A stretch of DNA of 59,686 nucleotides from Gemella haemolysans (lineage in GTDB: Bacteria; Bacillota; Bacilli; Staphylococcales; Gemellaceae), in assembly GCF_001553035.1 (NCBI RefSeq), contig NZ_KQ959954.1, forward strand, positions 1-59,686, written 5' to 3'. Below the pieces are notes generated by a model. The model did no database searches and had not been told where the DNA came from. It saw only the letters and a program-made list of their open reading frames with translations. Position 1 is the stretch's first letter, and the number at the start of each line of letters is the position of its first letter. Shown piece after piece: positions 17,754-26,168 of the stretch. A program made the position numbers and the translations under genes.

Positions 17754-18737
17754 ATGAGAACTAAAATAAAAGTAGTTACTATTGGCGGCGGAACTGGTTT
17801 GTCCGTTCTTTTAAGAGGATTAAAGAAATATCCTCTTGAGATAACTGCTGTAGTAACGGTAGCAGATGATGGAGGAAGTTCTGGAAAGATAAGAAGTGAT
17901 ATGAATATTCCTTCACCGGGAGACATTAGAAATGTTATTGCAGCGTTATCTGATGTTGAACCATACTTAGAAAAAATGTTTCAATATCGTTTTGATAGTG
18001 GAGAAGTTAAAGGACATCCTGTTGGAAATCTAATGATAGCGGCTATGACGGATATTCATGGTGATTTTTCTACTGCGGTAAAAGTTATGAGTAGAATTTT
18101 AAATGTACGTGGAACTGTTTTGCCGACTACTAATGATATAGCGACATTAAATGCTGTATTATCAGATGGAGAAATTATTCGTGGAGAATCTTCTATTACA
18201 AAGGCTGGAGGAGTTATTGACCATGTATACATTACTCCTTCAAGAGTTAAACCTAATGAAGATGTACTTAAGGCAATAGAAGAAGCCGATTATATTATTA
18301 TGGGACCAGGAAGTTTATATACTTCTATAATACCTAACTTAGTAATATCTAAGGTTTCAGAAAAAATAAGAGAAAGTAATGCTAAGAAGATATATGTTTG
18401 TAATGTTATGACTCAACATGGTGAAACTGATAATTACACAGTTTCAGACCATATAGTTGCGATAAATAAACATGTAGAAGAGAATATTTTTGACTTAGTA
18501 ATTGCTAATTCACGTGAGTTTGATGATAGTATTTTATCGAAATATCACAAAGAAAAACAAGAACCGGTCAAAATCGATCAAGAGAAAATTAAAGAGTTGG
18601 GAATAAAATTAATAAAAAATAATGATGTAGGAATCGTTGATAATAATACGATTAGGCATAATGCTGACAAAGTTTCTGAATTAATTTACGATTATATTAT
18701 AGACGATAAGCCAACAATGATTTATAATAAAAGGTGA
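17754..18737 (+). CDS. yvcK: YvcK/MgfK-type gluconeogenesis and wall factor
   Basis: A 327-residue protein of the CofD-like/YvcK (UPF0052) family. The N-terminal TIGGGTGLSVLLRGLKKYPL and VADDGGSSGKIRS are diagnostic for nucleotide-sugar binding. In Bacillus and Listeria YvcK binds UDP-GlcNAc and is needed for growth on gluconeogenic carbon and for correct peptidoglycan precursor flow. It is translationally linked to rapZ (4-base gap) and is followed 24 bases later by pgi. The neighbouring pgi and, further off, ppdK give this region a gluconeogenesis/wall precursor theme. Confidence 0.94.
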   Translation: MRTKIKVVTIGGGTGLSVLLRGLKKYPLEITAVVTVADDGGSSGKIRSDMNIPSPGDIRNVIAALSDVEPYLEKMFQYRFDSGEVKGHPVGNLMIAAMTDIHGDFSTAVKVMSRILNVRGTVLPTTNDIATLNAVLSDGEIIRGESSITKAGGVIDHVYITPSRVKPNEDVLKAIEEADYIIMGPGSLYTSIIPNLVISKVSEKIRESNAKKIYVCNVMTQHGETDNYTVSDHIVAINKHVEENIFDLVIANSREFDDSILSKYHKEKQEPVKIDQEKIKELGIKLIKNNDVGIVDNNTIRHNADKVSELIYDYIIDDKPTMIYNKR

Positions 18738-18761
18738 GAAAACAAATAAGGAGAACCAAAA

Positions 18762-20111
18762 ATGCACTTAAAATTTGATTATTCGAAAGCACTAAACTTC
18801 TTTAACGAACAAGAAGTGAAAAATATGGAAGGTTATGTGAAAGTTGCTCATGATCAATTACACAATAAAACTGGAATTGGCAGTGACTTCTTAGGATGGG
18901 TTGATTTACCAACTAACTACGACAAAGAAGAATTCGCTAGAATTAAAGAAGCTAGTAAAAAAATTCAAGGTAACTCTGATGTACTTGTTGTTATTGGAAT
19001 TGGTGGATCTTACTTAGGAGCTCGTGCAGCAATTGAAATGCTTAACGATAGTTTCTATAACTTCTATGAAAAAGATAGAAAAACTCCTCAAATCTTTTTC
19101 GTAGGGCACACTATTTCTTCAAGTTACACCCAAGAATTAGTGAATTACTTAAAAACTACAGGAAAAGATTTCTCTGTAAACGTAATTTCTAAATCTGGTA
19201 CAACTACTGAACCTGCGATTGCATTCCGTATCTTCAAAGAATTACTTGAAGAAAAATATGGAAAAGAAGGAGCAAGAGAAAGAATCTTTGCTACTACTGA
19301 TAAAGCTCGCGGAGCATTAAAATCTTTAGCTGACGATGAAGGATATGAAACATTTGTAGTACCTGATGATATCGGTGGACGTTTCACAGTTCTTACTGCA
19401 GTAGGATTACTTCCAATTGCTGTAAGTGGAATTGATATTGATAAAATGATGGCTGGAGCTAAATTAGCTCAAGATGAACTTTCTTCACCAGATTTAAGTA
19501 CTAACATTGCTTATCAATATGCTGTAATGCGTAACGTACTACAACAAAAAGGGAAATTAATCGAAATTCTTGTTTCTTATGAACCATCAATGGTTTACTT
19601 TAATGAATGGTGGAAACAACTTTACGGTGAGTCTGAAGGTAAAGATGGAAAAGCATTATACCCATCAAGTGTTTGCTTCTCAACTGATCTTCACTCTATG
19701 GGACAATATGTTCAAGAAGGACGTCGTATTCTAATCGAAACTATCTTAAAAGTTAAATCTCCAAATAAAGATATTGAACTTAAAGAAGCTGAAAATAACT
19801 TAGATGGACTTAACTATCTAGCTGGAAAAACTATGGACTTTGTAAATACTAAAGCATTTGAAGGAACGCTTCTTGCTCACACTGATGGAGGAGTGCCTAA
19901 CTTCGTAGTAGAACTTCCAGATATGAGTGAATTTACATTCGGATACTTGGTATACTTCTTCGAAAAAGCTGTAGGTATTTCTGGATACATGCAAGGTCTA
20001 AATCCATTTGATCAACCAGGAGTAGAAGCGTATAAGAAAAATATGTTTGCTCTTCTAGGAAAACCAGGATTTGAAGATTTAAAAGCAGAATTAGAAGAAA
20101 GATTAAAATAA
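18762..20111 (+). CDS. pgi: glucose-6-phosphate isomerase
   Basis: A 449-residue phosphoglucose isomerase interconverting glucose 6-phosphate and fructose 6-phosphate. Signatures seen: [18 protein letters not shown] near residue 75, [13 protein letters not shown] in the sugar-phosphate site, [19 protein letters not shown], and HTDGGVPN. Length is typical of the Firmicutes type. AAGGAGAA lies 8 bases before the ATG. It closes the rapZ-yvcK-pgi transcript at a strong terminator. It also receives glucose 6-phosphate made by the maltose pathway encoded downstream. Confidence 0.97.
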   Translation: MHLKFDYSKALNFFNEQEVKNMEGYVKVAHDQLHNKTGIGSDFLGWVDLPTNYDKEEFARIKEASKKIQGNSDVLVVIGIGGSYLGARAAIEMLNDSFYNFYEKDRKTPQIFFVGHTISSSYTQELVNYLKTTGKDFSVNVISKSGTTTEPAIAFRIFKELLEEKYGKEGARERIFATTDKARGALKSLADDEGYETFVVPDDIGGRFTVLTAVGLLPIAVSGIDIDKMMAGAKLAQDELSSPDLSTNIAYQYAVMRNVLQQKGKLIEILVSYEPSMVYFNEWWKQLYGESEGKDGKALYPSSVCFSTDLHSMGQYVQEGRRILIETILKVKSPNKDIELKEAENNLDGLNYLAGKTMDFVNTKAFEGTLLAHTDGGVPNFVVELPDMSEFTFGYLVYFFEKAVGISGYMQGLNPFDQPGVEAYKKNMFALLGKPGFEDLKAELEERLK

Positions 20112-20123
20112 TCTCGAATAAAA

Positions 20124-20165
20124 TAAAAACTGATAGAGGAAAAATTTTCCTTTATCAGTTTTTTG
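20124..20165. terminator. terminator of pgi
   Basis: AAAAACTGATAGAGGAAAA pairs with TTTTCCTTTATCAGTTTTTT. The arms are A-rich and T-rich so it may work in both directions. Confidence 0.9.
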
Positions 20166-20196
20166 AATATATGATTGGATACTATATCTCATAAAA

Positions 20197-20365
20197 TTTA
20201 TATTTTTCTTTTTCCTGTTTTAAGTGTAGCTTGCGACACCTCCATATCTTTTGTTATCTCAAAAGGATATTCCGGTTAGAAAATGAGCCTGTAGTCTCAT
20301 TTTCTTGAAGTGAAACACAAAAGTGTTTCACTTCAGCTACTACAAAACAGTAAGAAAAATATAAA
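20197..20365. other. structured element 1: long outer stem enclosing three hairpins
   Basis: No gene is found between 20166 and 20643. This part is a nested palindromic structure. An outer stem is formed by TTTATATTTTTCTT (20197-20210) with AAGAAAAATATAAA (20352-20365), CTGTTTT (20215-20221) with AAAACAG (20344-20350) and GTAGCT (20226-20231) with AGCTAC (20335-20340). Inside are three hairpins: ATATCTTTTG (20244-20253) with CAAAAGGATAT (20260-20270); AGAAAATGAG (20278-20287) with CTCATTTTCT (20296-20305); TGAAGTGAAACAC (20306-20318) with GTGTTTCACTTCA (20323-20335). Nearly all are perfect. It may be a structured RNA or a mobile/palindromic DNA element; I do not recognise the family. Confidence 0.6.
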
Positions 20366-20453
20366 CTTGATTAATAAATGAATTGACTAATTTTTCACTA
20401 GTATTATTAATTTTACTCAAATATTTTGTAATAGTGAAAATGAAACTTGAAAA

Positions 20454-20543
20454 GTTCCATCGGTGAAATTAAGATTTTAAGCTTAATTTCAAGGTGGAAT
20501 ATCCACTTTGATTGTCTAAATGACAATTAAAGTTAGATGGAAC
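20454..20543. other. structured element 2: cloverleaf-like four-stem structure
   Basis: GTTCCATC (20454-20461) pairs with GATGGAAC (20536-20543) and encloses three adjacent hairpins: GAAATTAAG (20465-20473) with CTTAATTTC (20482-20490); AAGGTGGA (20491-20498) with TCCACTTT (20502-20509, one G-T pair); ATTGTC (20511-20516) with GACAAT (20522-20527). The rest of the 20544-20643 stretch holds an AT-rich spacer and a T run with no gene. The layout parallels element 1, 90 bases upstream, without sequence similarity to it. Not a tRNA: no T-loop or CCA-like features. Confidence 0.55.
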
Positions 20544-20643
20544 GGTCCGTCACCATACTTAAAATATTTGAATAGTAAAATTTTTTTTAAAAGAACGACT
20601 CTATAAATTAGATTTTAATAAAATCGCAATTTACGAGTTGTTT

Positions 20644-21351
20644 TTATCTTTTTGCCATAGTTACAAATGTGAACTTATCTGGTCTGTATGTCAGGATTCC
20701 GTATTGTAGTATATTCCCATTTGATAAATAGGTAATACTTTCAACAACAGCGACCATATTATACTCTCCTAAGTCCATATGTTGTTTTTCTTCTTCAGTG
20801 GCATATCTAAATGAGATCTCACGTCTTGAGTGTGTGATGTTTAATCCTAATTCCTTTTCTAGATATTTATAAATAGAAGATTCAGCTATTTCTTTATTAA
20901 TAAATGGAACAAGCTTACGATCAAAATAAGACACCTCGTATTCTAGACGTTCACCGTTTATTAATCTACTACGACTAACTCTGTAAAAATCATTGTCTTC
21001 ATTTGATCCGAAAATATCCATTATCTTTTTATCACCTTGAATGATATAAAGGGATTCTAAAGAAGTTTTGATTTCATATTTTCCATCAATATTTAATTCA
21101 GAAGAAGTTTTAATGTTTCCTAGATAGTTATTTTTAATCCTACCATGTCCTAGGATTAATGAGTTTTTTCCTTTAATCTTTTGGATATAACCATTAATTT
21201 CTAGTAAAGATAGAGCTTTTCTGATTGTATCTTTAGAATAGCCATATTCTTTGACTAGCTCATTTTCACTCGGTAATTCAGTATTACGTTTATATACTCG
21301 AGTATCTATTTTTTCTTTTAAGTCTCTGTAGACTTGTTTGTATTTACTCAT
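20644..21351 (-). CDS. GntR/HutC-family repressor, TreR-like
   Basis: A 235-residue regulator with an N-terminal GntR winged helix (residues 1-68; LPSENELVKEYGYSKDTIRKAL is the recognition region) and a C-terminal UTRA ligand-binding domain (about 95-232). Overall organisation resembles TreR, which binds trehalose 6-phosphate. It is transcribed away from the malQ-glgP-mapP-malT operon, and a TreR-type operator sits in the leader of that operon, so control of maltose use by a disaccharide phosphate, plausibly maltose 6'-phosphate, is inferred. Genes for trehalose use are not seen nearby. The ATG follows GAGAGGTT. Confidence 0.85.
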   Translation of the reverse strand: MSKYKQVYRDLKEKIDTRVYKRNTELPSENELVKEYGYSKDTIRKALSLLEINGYIQKIKGKNSLILGHGRIKNNYLGNIKTSSELNIDGKYEIKTSLESLYIIQGDKKIMDIFGSNEDNDFYRVSRSRLINGERLEYEVSYFDRKLVPFINKEIAESSIYKYLEKELGLNITHSRREISFRYATEEEKQHMDLGEYNMVAVVESITYLSNGNILQYGILTYRPDKFTFVTMAKR

Positions 21352-21383
21352 TTACTATTAACCTCTCAAAGTTTGTCTATATT

Positions 21384-21412
21384 ATTATAAATGTACTAAG
21401 ATTAAAAATCAA
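21384..21412 (-). promoter_or_regulatory. sigma-A promoter of the TreR-like gene
   Basis: On the minus strand, TTGATT (21412-21407) and TATAAT (21389-21384) are 17 bases apart, about 35 bases before the start codon. Confidence 0.7.
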
Positions 21413-21492
21413 GAAATATGTAAAAGTTTTATAGTGTTTTCAACATTTACGTATAGGTTACATGATGAAATAAAAAGAATTACATAAATGTG

Positions 21493-21521
21493 TTGACAAA
21501 ATGAAAGTGTTTTATTATAAT
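21493..21521 (+). promoter_or_regulatory. sigma-A promoter of the maltose operon
   Basis: TTGACA (21493-21498) and TATAAT (21516-21521) are separated by 17 bases, both perfect hexamers, about 70 bases before malQ. The strength of the promoter implies control by a repressor. Confidence 0.88.
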
Positions 21522-21549
21522 AATAAATGTTAAGTTATAAGAACTTATG

Positions 21550-21561
21550 TTGTAAATACAA
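21550..21561 (+). promoter_or_regulatory. candidate TreR-type operator in the maltose operon leader
   Basis: TTGTAAATACAA has perfect 5-bp arms around a 2-base centre and differs by one base from TTGTATATACAA, which I recall as the Bacillus TreR operator core. It lies about 22 bases after the predicted start point. A second inverted repeat, TAAGTT-N5-AACTTA, is at 21531-21547 just before it. Confidence 0.55.
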
Positions 21562-21588
21562 GTTAAAAAATAACGGAGGAAACTAATA

Positions 21589-23079
21589 ATGTCAAAACGT
21601 TCAAGTGGTGTTTTAATGCATATTACATCATTACCAGGTCAATTTGGAATAGGAACATTTGGTAAAAGTGCTTATGAATTTATAGATTTCTTAGAAGAAA
21701 CAAAACAAACTTATTGGCAAATTTTACCACTTACAACTACTAGTTATGGTGATTCACCATACCAAAGTTTCTCGGCAGTGGCAGGGAACTTAAATTTAAT
21801 TGATTTTTCATTATTAAAAGAAGATGGGTTACTTGAAGAAAGTGATTATGTAAAAGTTAACTTTGGAGAAAATCCTGAAAAAGTTGATTATGCATTATTA
21901 TTTGAAGCAAGAAGACCAATTTTAGAAAAAGCAGTCGCTAACACTAGTAAAAATAGTGAAGTATTAGCTGAAATTGAAAAATTTGAAGCTGAGAATTCAA
22001 GTTGGTTAGCTGATTATGCTGAATATATGGCTATAAAAGAAAGTTTTGGATATAAGAGCTTTATTCACTGGGATGAAGATATTAAAAAAGGTGAAGAAAC
22101 AGCACGTGAAAAATATCGTACAGAACTTCAAGATAGCATAAGATACTATACAGTTACACAATATTTCTTCTTTAAACAATGGTTAGCATTAAAAGAATAT
22201 GCTAATGAAAAAGGAATTAAAATTATTGGAGACATGCCAATTTATGTAAGTGCTGATAGTGTTGAAATGTGGACTATGCCGGAACTATTTAAAGTTGATG
22301 CGAACAATGAACCACTTTATGTAGCTGGTTGTCCTGCAGATGACTTCAGTCCTACTGGACAACTTTGGGGTAATCCAATCTATGATTGGGAAAAACACAA
22401 AGAACAAGGATTTTCATGGTGGATTTACCGAGTGCAAGAGAGTTTCAAAATCTACGATGTACTTCGTATAGATCACTTTAAAGGATTCTCTGATTTCTGG
22501 CAAATAGATAAAGATGCTGAAAATGCAGTAAATGGTACTTGGGAAGCTGGTCCAGGAATTGAATTATTCCAAAAAATAAAAGAACAGTTAGGTGATTTAC
22601 CAATTGTTGCAGAAAATCTAGGATTTATCGATGCTAAAGCAGAAAAATTATTAGATGATTCTGGATATCCAGGAATGAAAATTCTTCAATTTGCTTTCCC
22701 TGGAGAAGATAACTTAGATCGCCCACATCATTATACACAAAACAGTGTTGCTTACACAGGAACTCATGATAATGATGTAGTTAATGGATGGTATGAAAAA
22801 CTAAGCGAATCAGAAAAAGAACTAGTTTCTGAATACTTGAACCGTCGTGATGATGAAACAATCACTGAAGCAATGATTAGAGGAATCTACTCGTCAGTAA
22901 GTGATTATGCAATCGTAACAATGCAAGATTTATTAGACAAAGATGCAACAAGCAGAATGAACGTTCCATCAACAGTTGGAGGAAACTGGGAATGGAGAAT
23001 GCTTGCAGAAGATCTAACAGAAGAGAGAAAAGAATTTTTAAGAAACATTACAGTAAGATATTCAAGAGAGAGGGTATAA
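21589..23079 (+). CDS. malQ: 4-alpha-glucanotransferase (amylomaltase)
   Basis: A 496-residue GH77 enzyme that transfers glucan units between maltose/maltodextrins, releasing glucose and building longer chains. The N-terminal [19 protein letters not shown] is typical. The catalytic residues are seen in [10 protein letters not shown] (nucleophile Asp), VAENLGFI (acid/base Glu) and TGTHDNDV (stabilising Asp). Length is typical of bacterial MalQ. GGAGG lies 9 bases before the ATG. First gene of a four-gene maltose operon; glgP starts one base after its stop. Confidence 0.96.
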   Translation: MSKRSSGVLMHITSLPGQFGIGTFGKSAYEFIDFLEETKQTYWQILPLTTTSYGDSPYQSFSAVAGNLNLIDFSLLKEDGLLEESDYVKVNFGENPEKVDYALLFEARRPILEKAVANTSKNSEVLAEIEKFEAENSSWLADYAEYMAIKESFGYKSFIHWDEDIKKGEETAREKYRTELQDSIRYYTVTQYFFFKQWLALKEYANEKGIKIIGDMPIYVSADSVEMWTMPELFKVDANNEPLYVAGCPADDFSPTGQLWGNPIYDWEKHKEQGFSWWIYRVQESFKIYDVLRIDHFKGFSDFWQIDKDAENAVNGTWEAGPGIELFQKIKEQLGDLPIVAENLGFIDAKAEKLLDDSGYPGMKILQFAFPGEDNLDRPHHYTQNSVAYTGTHDNDVVNGWYEKLSESEKELVSEYLNRRDDETITEAMIRGIYSSVSDYAIVTMQDLLDKDATSRMNVPSTVGGNWEWRMLAEDLTEERKEFLRNITVRYSRERV

Positions 23080-23080
23080 A

Positions 23081-25336
23081 ATGTCATTTAGTAAATATGT
23101 ATTAGATAATACAAGTAAAGAACTAAGTACTTTAGATAACAAAGAGATATATAAACAACTATTAAATTATGTAAAAGAACAAGCTGATAAAAAAGCTTTA
23201 AACTCTGATAAAAAGAAAGTTTACTACATTTCAGCAGAATTTTTAATTGGTAAACTTTTATCAAACAACCTAATTAACTTAGGTATTTATGAAGAAATCG
23301 AAAAAGAATTAAATGCAGCTAACAAACGTCTTAGCGATGTTGAAGAAGCAGAATTAGAACCATCACTAGGTAACGGTGGTCTTGGGCGTTTAGCATCTTG
23401 TTTCATCGATTCTATCTCATCATTAGGAATCAATGGTGATGGAGTTGGATTAAATTACCACTGTGGATTATTCAGACAAGTATTTGTTAAAAATGAACAA
23501 CACGCAGAGCCAAACTTCTGGATTGAAGATTCTTCATGGCTAAGAGATACTGATGTTAAATACACAGTACCATTCAAAAACTTCAACCTAACTTCAACTC
23601 TAAAAAGAATTGACGTACTAGGATACAAAAAAGATACTAAAAACTACCTAAACTTATTCGATATTGAATCAGTCGATAGCAGTATCATTGAAAATGGTAT
23701 TAGTTTCGATAAAACTGAAATTGAGAAAAACTTAACATTATTCTTATATCCAGATGATAGTGATAAAAATGGTGAATTACTACGTATTTATCAACAATAC
23801 TTCATGGTATCAAATGCAGCTCAACTAATTTTAGATGAAGCAATTGCTAAAGGAAGTAATGTTCACGACCTATACGAATATGCATATGTTCAAATTAACG
23901 ATACTCACCCAAGTATGGTAATTCCTGAATTAATTCGTTTACTAACTGAAAAACACGGAATTGAATTTGAAGAAGCATATACAATCGTTCAAAAAATGAC
24001 TGGTTACACAAACCACACTATCTTAGCTGAGGCATTGGAAAAATGGCCATTAGCGTACTTAGAAGAAGTGGTACCACACTTAGTAACAATCATCAAGCAA
24101 TTAGATGCTGTTATTAGAGAAAAATATGAAGGTGAAGATATTCAAATCATCGATAAAGATGATAGAGTACACATGGCAAACATGGATATTCACTTCTCTA
24201 ACAGTGTAAACGGGGTTGCTTACCTACACACTGAAATTCTAAAAAACTCTGAGTTGAAACACTTCTATGAATTATACCCAGAGAAATTCAACAATAAAAC
24301 TAACGGTATTACATTCAGACGTTGGTTAGAGTTCTCTAACAGACCGTTAGCGACATACTTAAAAGATCTAATTGGTGATGAGTACTTAACAGATGCAACT
24401 AAATTAGAAAAACTATTAGCATTTGTAGATAGTAAGGAAGTAGCAGCTAAATTAGAAGAAATTAAACATGAGAACAAACTTGTTCTTAAAGAATACCTAA
24501 AAGAAACTCAAGGTATTGAACTTGATGAAAATAGTATTATCGATACTCAAATCAAGAGATTCCACGAATATAAACGTCAACAAATGAATGCTTTATATGT
24601 AATCAAAAAATACTTAGATATTAAAAATGGAAAATTACCAGAAAGAAAAATCACTGTATTCTTTGGTGGTAAAGCAGCACCAGCTTACATTATAGCTCAA
24701 GACATTATTCACTTAATTCTATGTCTATCAGAATTAATTAACAATGATCCTGAAGTAAATAAATACCTAAATGTATTCCTAGTTGAAAACTATAACGTAA
24801 GTGTTGCAGAAAAACTAATTCCAGCAACTGATATTTCAGAGCAAATTTCATTAGCATCTAAAGAAGCAAGTGGAACTGGTAATATGAAATTCATGTTAAA
24901 TGGAGCTCTAACTCTAGGAACTTTAGATGGAGCTAACGTGGAAATTGACGAACTAGTTGGTCGTGAAAATATCTACATCTTCGGTAAAGAAAGTGATGAA
25001 ATCATTAAACTTTACGAAACTGCTGGATATGTTTCTAAAGAATACTATGAAAAAGACGGTGTTAAAGAAGTAGTTGACTTCATTATTTCTAAAGATTTAG
25101 TGAAATTAGGAAATAAAGAAAGATTAGAAAGATTATACAACGAACTTCTTAACAAAGACTGGTTCATGACACTAATTGACTTTGAGGAATATTATGCTAA
25201 GAAAGAAGAAATGTTAGCAGATTACGAAAACCGTGAATTATGGATGAAGAAAGTTATCGCGAACATTGCGAAAGCAGGATTCTTCTCATCTGACCGTACA
25301 ATTGCTCAATATAATGAAGATATTTGGAATAAATAA
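23081..25336 (+). CDS. glgP: maltodextrin/glycogen phosphorylase
   Basis: A 751-residue GT35 alpha-glucan phosphorylase that uses phosphate to release glucose 1-phosphate from maltodextrins. The [12 protein letters not shown] motif is near residue 100. The PLP-binding lysine is Lys603 in [16 protein letters not shown]. The length is short, like E. coli MalP and Streptococcus GlgP, and no regulatory extension is seen. It follows malQ by one base with its ribosome site (GAGAGAGGG) inside malQ, so the two are coupled: MalQ lengthens chains and GlgP phosphorolyses them. No glycogen synthesis genes are nearby, so a catabolic role is likely. Confidence 0.95.
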   Translation: MSFSKYVLDNTSKELSTLDNKEIYKQLLNYVKEQADKKALNSDKKKVYYISAEFLIGKLLSNNLINLGIYEEIEKELNAANKRLSDVEEAELEPSLGNGGLGRLASCFIDSISSLGINGDGVGLNYHCGLFRQVFVKNEQHAEPNFWIEDSSWLRDTDVKYTVPFKNFNLTSTLKRIDVLGYKKDTKNYLNLFDIESVDSSIIENGISFDKTEIEKNLTLFLYPDDSDKNGELLRIYQQYFMVSNAAQLILDEAIAKGSNVHDLYEYAYVQINDTHPSMVIPELIRLLTEKHGIEFEEAYTIVQKMTGYTNHTILAEALEKWPLAYLEEVVPHLVTIIKQLDAVIREKYEGEDIQIIDKDDRVHMANMDIHFSNSVNGVAYLHTEILKNSELKHFYELYPEKFNNKTNGITFRRWLEFSNRPLATYLKDLIGDEYLTDATKLEKLLAFVDSKEVAAKLEEIKHENKLVLKEYLKETQGIELDENSIIDTQIKRFHEYKRQQMNALYVIKKYLDIKNGKLPERKITVFFGGKAAPAYIIAQDIIHLILCLSELINNDPEVNKYLNVFLVENYNVSVAEKLIPATDISEQISLASKEASGTGNMKFMLNGALTLGTLDGANVEIDELVGRENIYIFGKESDEIIKLYETAGYVSKEYYEKDGVKEVVDFIISKDLVKLGNKERLERLYNELLNKDWFMTLIDFEEYYAKKEEMLADYENRELWMKKVIANIAKAGFFSSDRTIAQYNEDIWNK

Positions 25337-25355
25337 AAATAAAGGGGAACATACG

Positions 25356-26150
25356 ATGAAACTATTAACGATTAATGTTCATAGTTGGTTAGAAGAAAAT
25401 CAATTAGAAAAATTAAATATTTTAGCGAAGGTAATTGTAGAAAAAAATTATGACGTGGTTGCCATGCAAGAAGTAAATCAATTGATTAATAGTGAAGATG
25501 TTCAACAAGGGATAAAAACAGATAACTTCGGAAAATTATTATTAGATAAAATTAGAGAATATGGAGAAGAAGGTTACAGTTATTATTGGACTTATTCTCA
25601 TATTGGATTTGATAAATTCGAAGAAGGATTAGCGATACTAGCTAAAGGTGAAGTTGTTGCCGTAGAGGATTTTTACTGTACGGCACAACAAACCGTGACT
25701 TCTATTGAATCAAGAAAAATATTAAAAGTAGATCTTAAAGTAAATAATGAGATCATAGAATTTTACAGTTGTCATATGAATTTGCCAACTTGTAAAGGGG
25801 AAGACATAGATCAAAATCTTAGCAACCTAATTAATTATACAGATAACAAAAATCTTAAAGTTTTCATGGGAGATTTCAATACGGATTATTTCCATCAAGT
25901 AGATGATTACAAAAGAATACTTGATAAAGGATTATATGATACATATGAATTAGCCGAGAAAAAAGATGGGGGAGTTACCGTATATAAAAATATAAGTGGT
26001 TGGGAAGATTCTATGTGTCAGAAAAAATTGGATTATGTTTTTATTAATAGAAAATTGGACGTAAAAGAAAGTTTTGTTATATTTAATGATGATAATTATC
26101 CAATAATTTCTGATCATAATGGCTTAGAAGTAACATTAGCAGAAAAATAA
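25356..26150 (+). CDS. mapP: endonuclease/exonuclease/phosphatase-fold protein, probable maltose 6'-phosphate phosphatase
   Basis: A 264-residue member of the EEP superfamily. Catalytic motifs are clear: the metal-binding Glu in VVAMQEVNQ, HMNLP, MGDFNTD and the C-terminal ISDHNG. In Enterococcus faecalis an EEP protein, MapP, removes the phosphate from maltose 6'-phosphate produced by the PTS permease MalT. The position of this gene between glgP and a maltose-type PTS permease fits that role closely and a DNA nuclease role poorly. The ATG at 25356 has AAAGGGG upstream; an ORF extending further upstream overlaps glgP and is not used. Function is inferred from family and context. Confidence 0.8.
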   Translation: MKLLTINVHSWLEENQLEKLNILAKVIVEKNYDVVAMQEVNQLINSEDVQQGIKTDNFGKLLLDKIREYGEEGYSYYWTYSHIGFDKFEEGLAILAKGEVVAVEDFYCTAQQTVTSIESRKILKVDLKVNNEIIEFYSCHMNLPTCKGEDIDQNLSNLINYTDNKNLKVFMGDFNTDYFHQVDDYKRILDKGLYDTYELAEKKDGGVTVYKNISGWEDSMCQKKLDYVFINRKLDVKESFVIFNDDNYPIISDHNGLEVTLAEK

Positions 26151-26168
26151 AAAAAGGAGGAAAATGTT

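Noticed and set aside
20454-20543. Reading the cloverleaf-like element as a tRNA gene
   Set aside because: Stem lengths and loops do not fit: no D-loop GG, no GTTCGANNC T-loop, and the closing stem is followed by further pairable bases and not CCA.
21501-21516. A cre (CcpA) site in the maltose promoter
   Set aside because: ATGAAAGTGTTTTAT resembles the ends of a cre site but lacks the central CG; the match is too weak to report.
25266-25355. An upstream extension of the MapP-like protein into glgP
   Set aside because: The extension has no ribosome site and overlaps glgP; the ATG at 25356 has AAAGGGG and the family-typical start.
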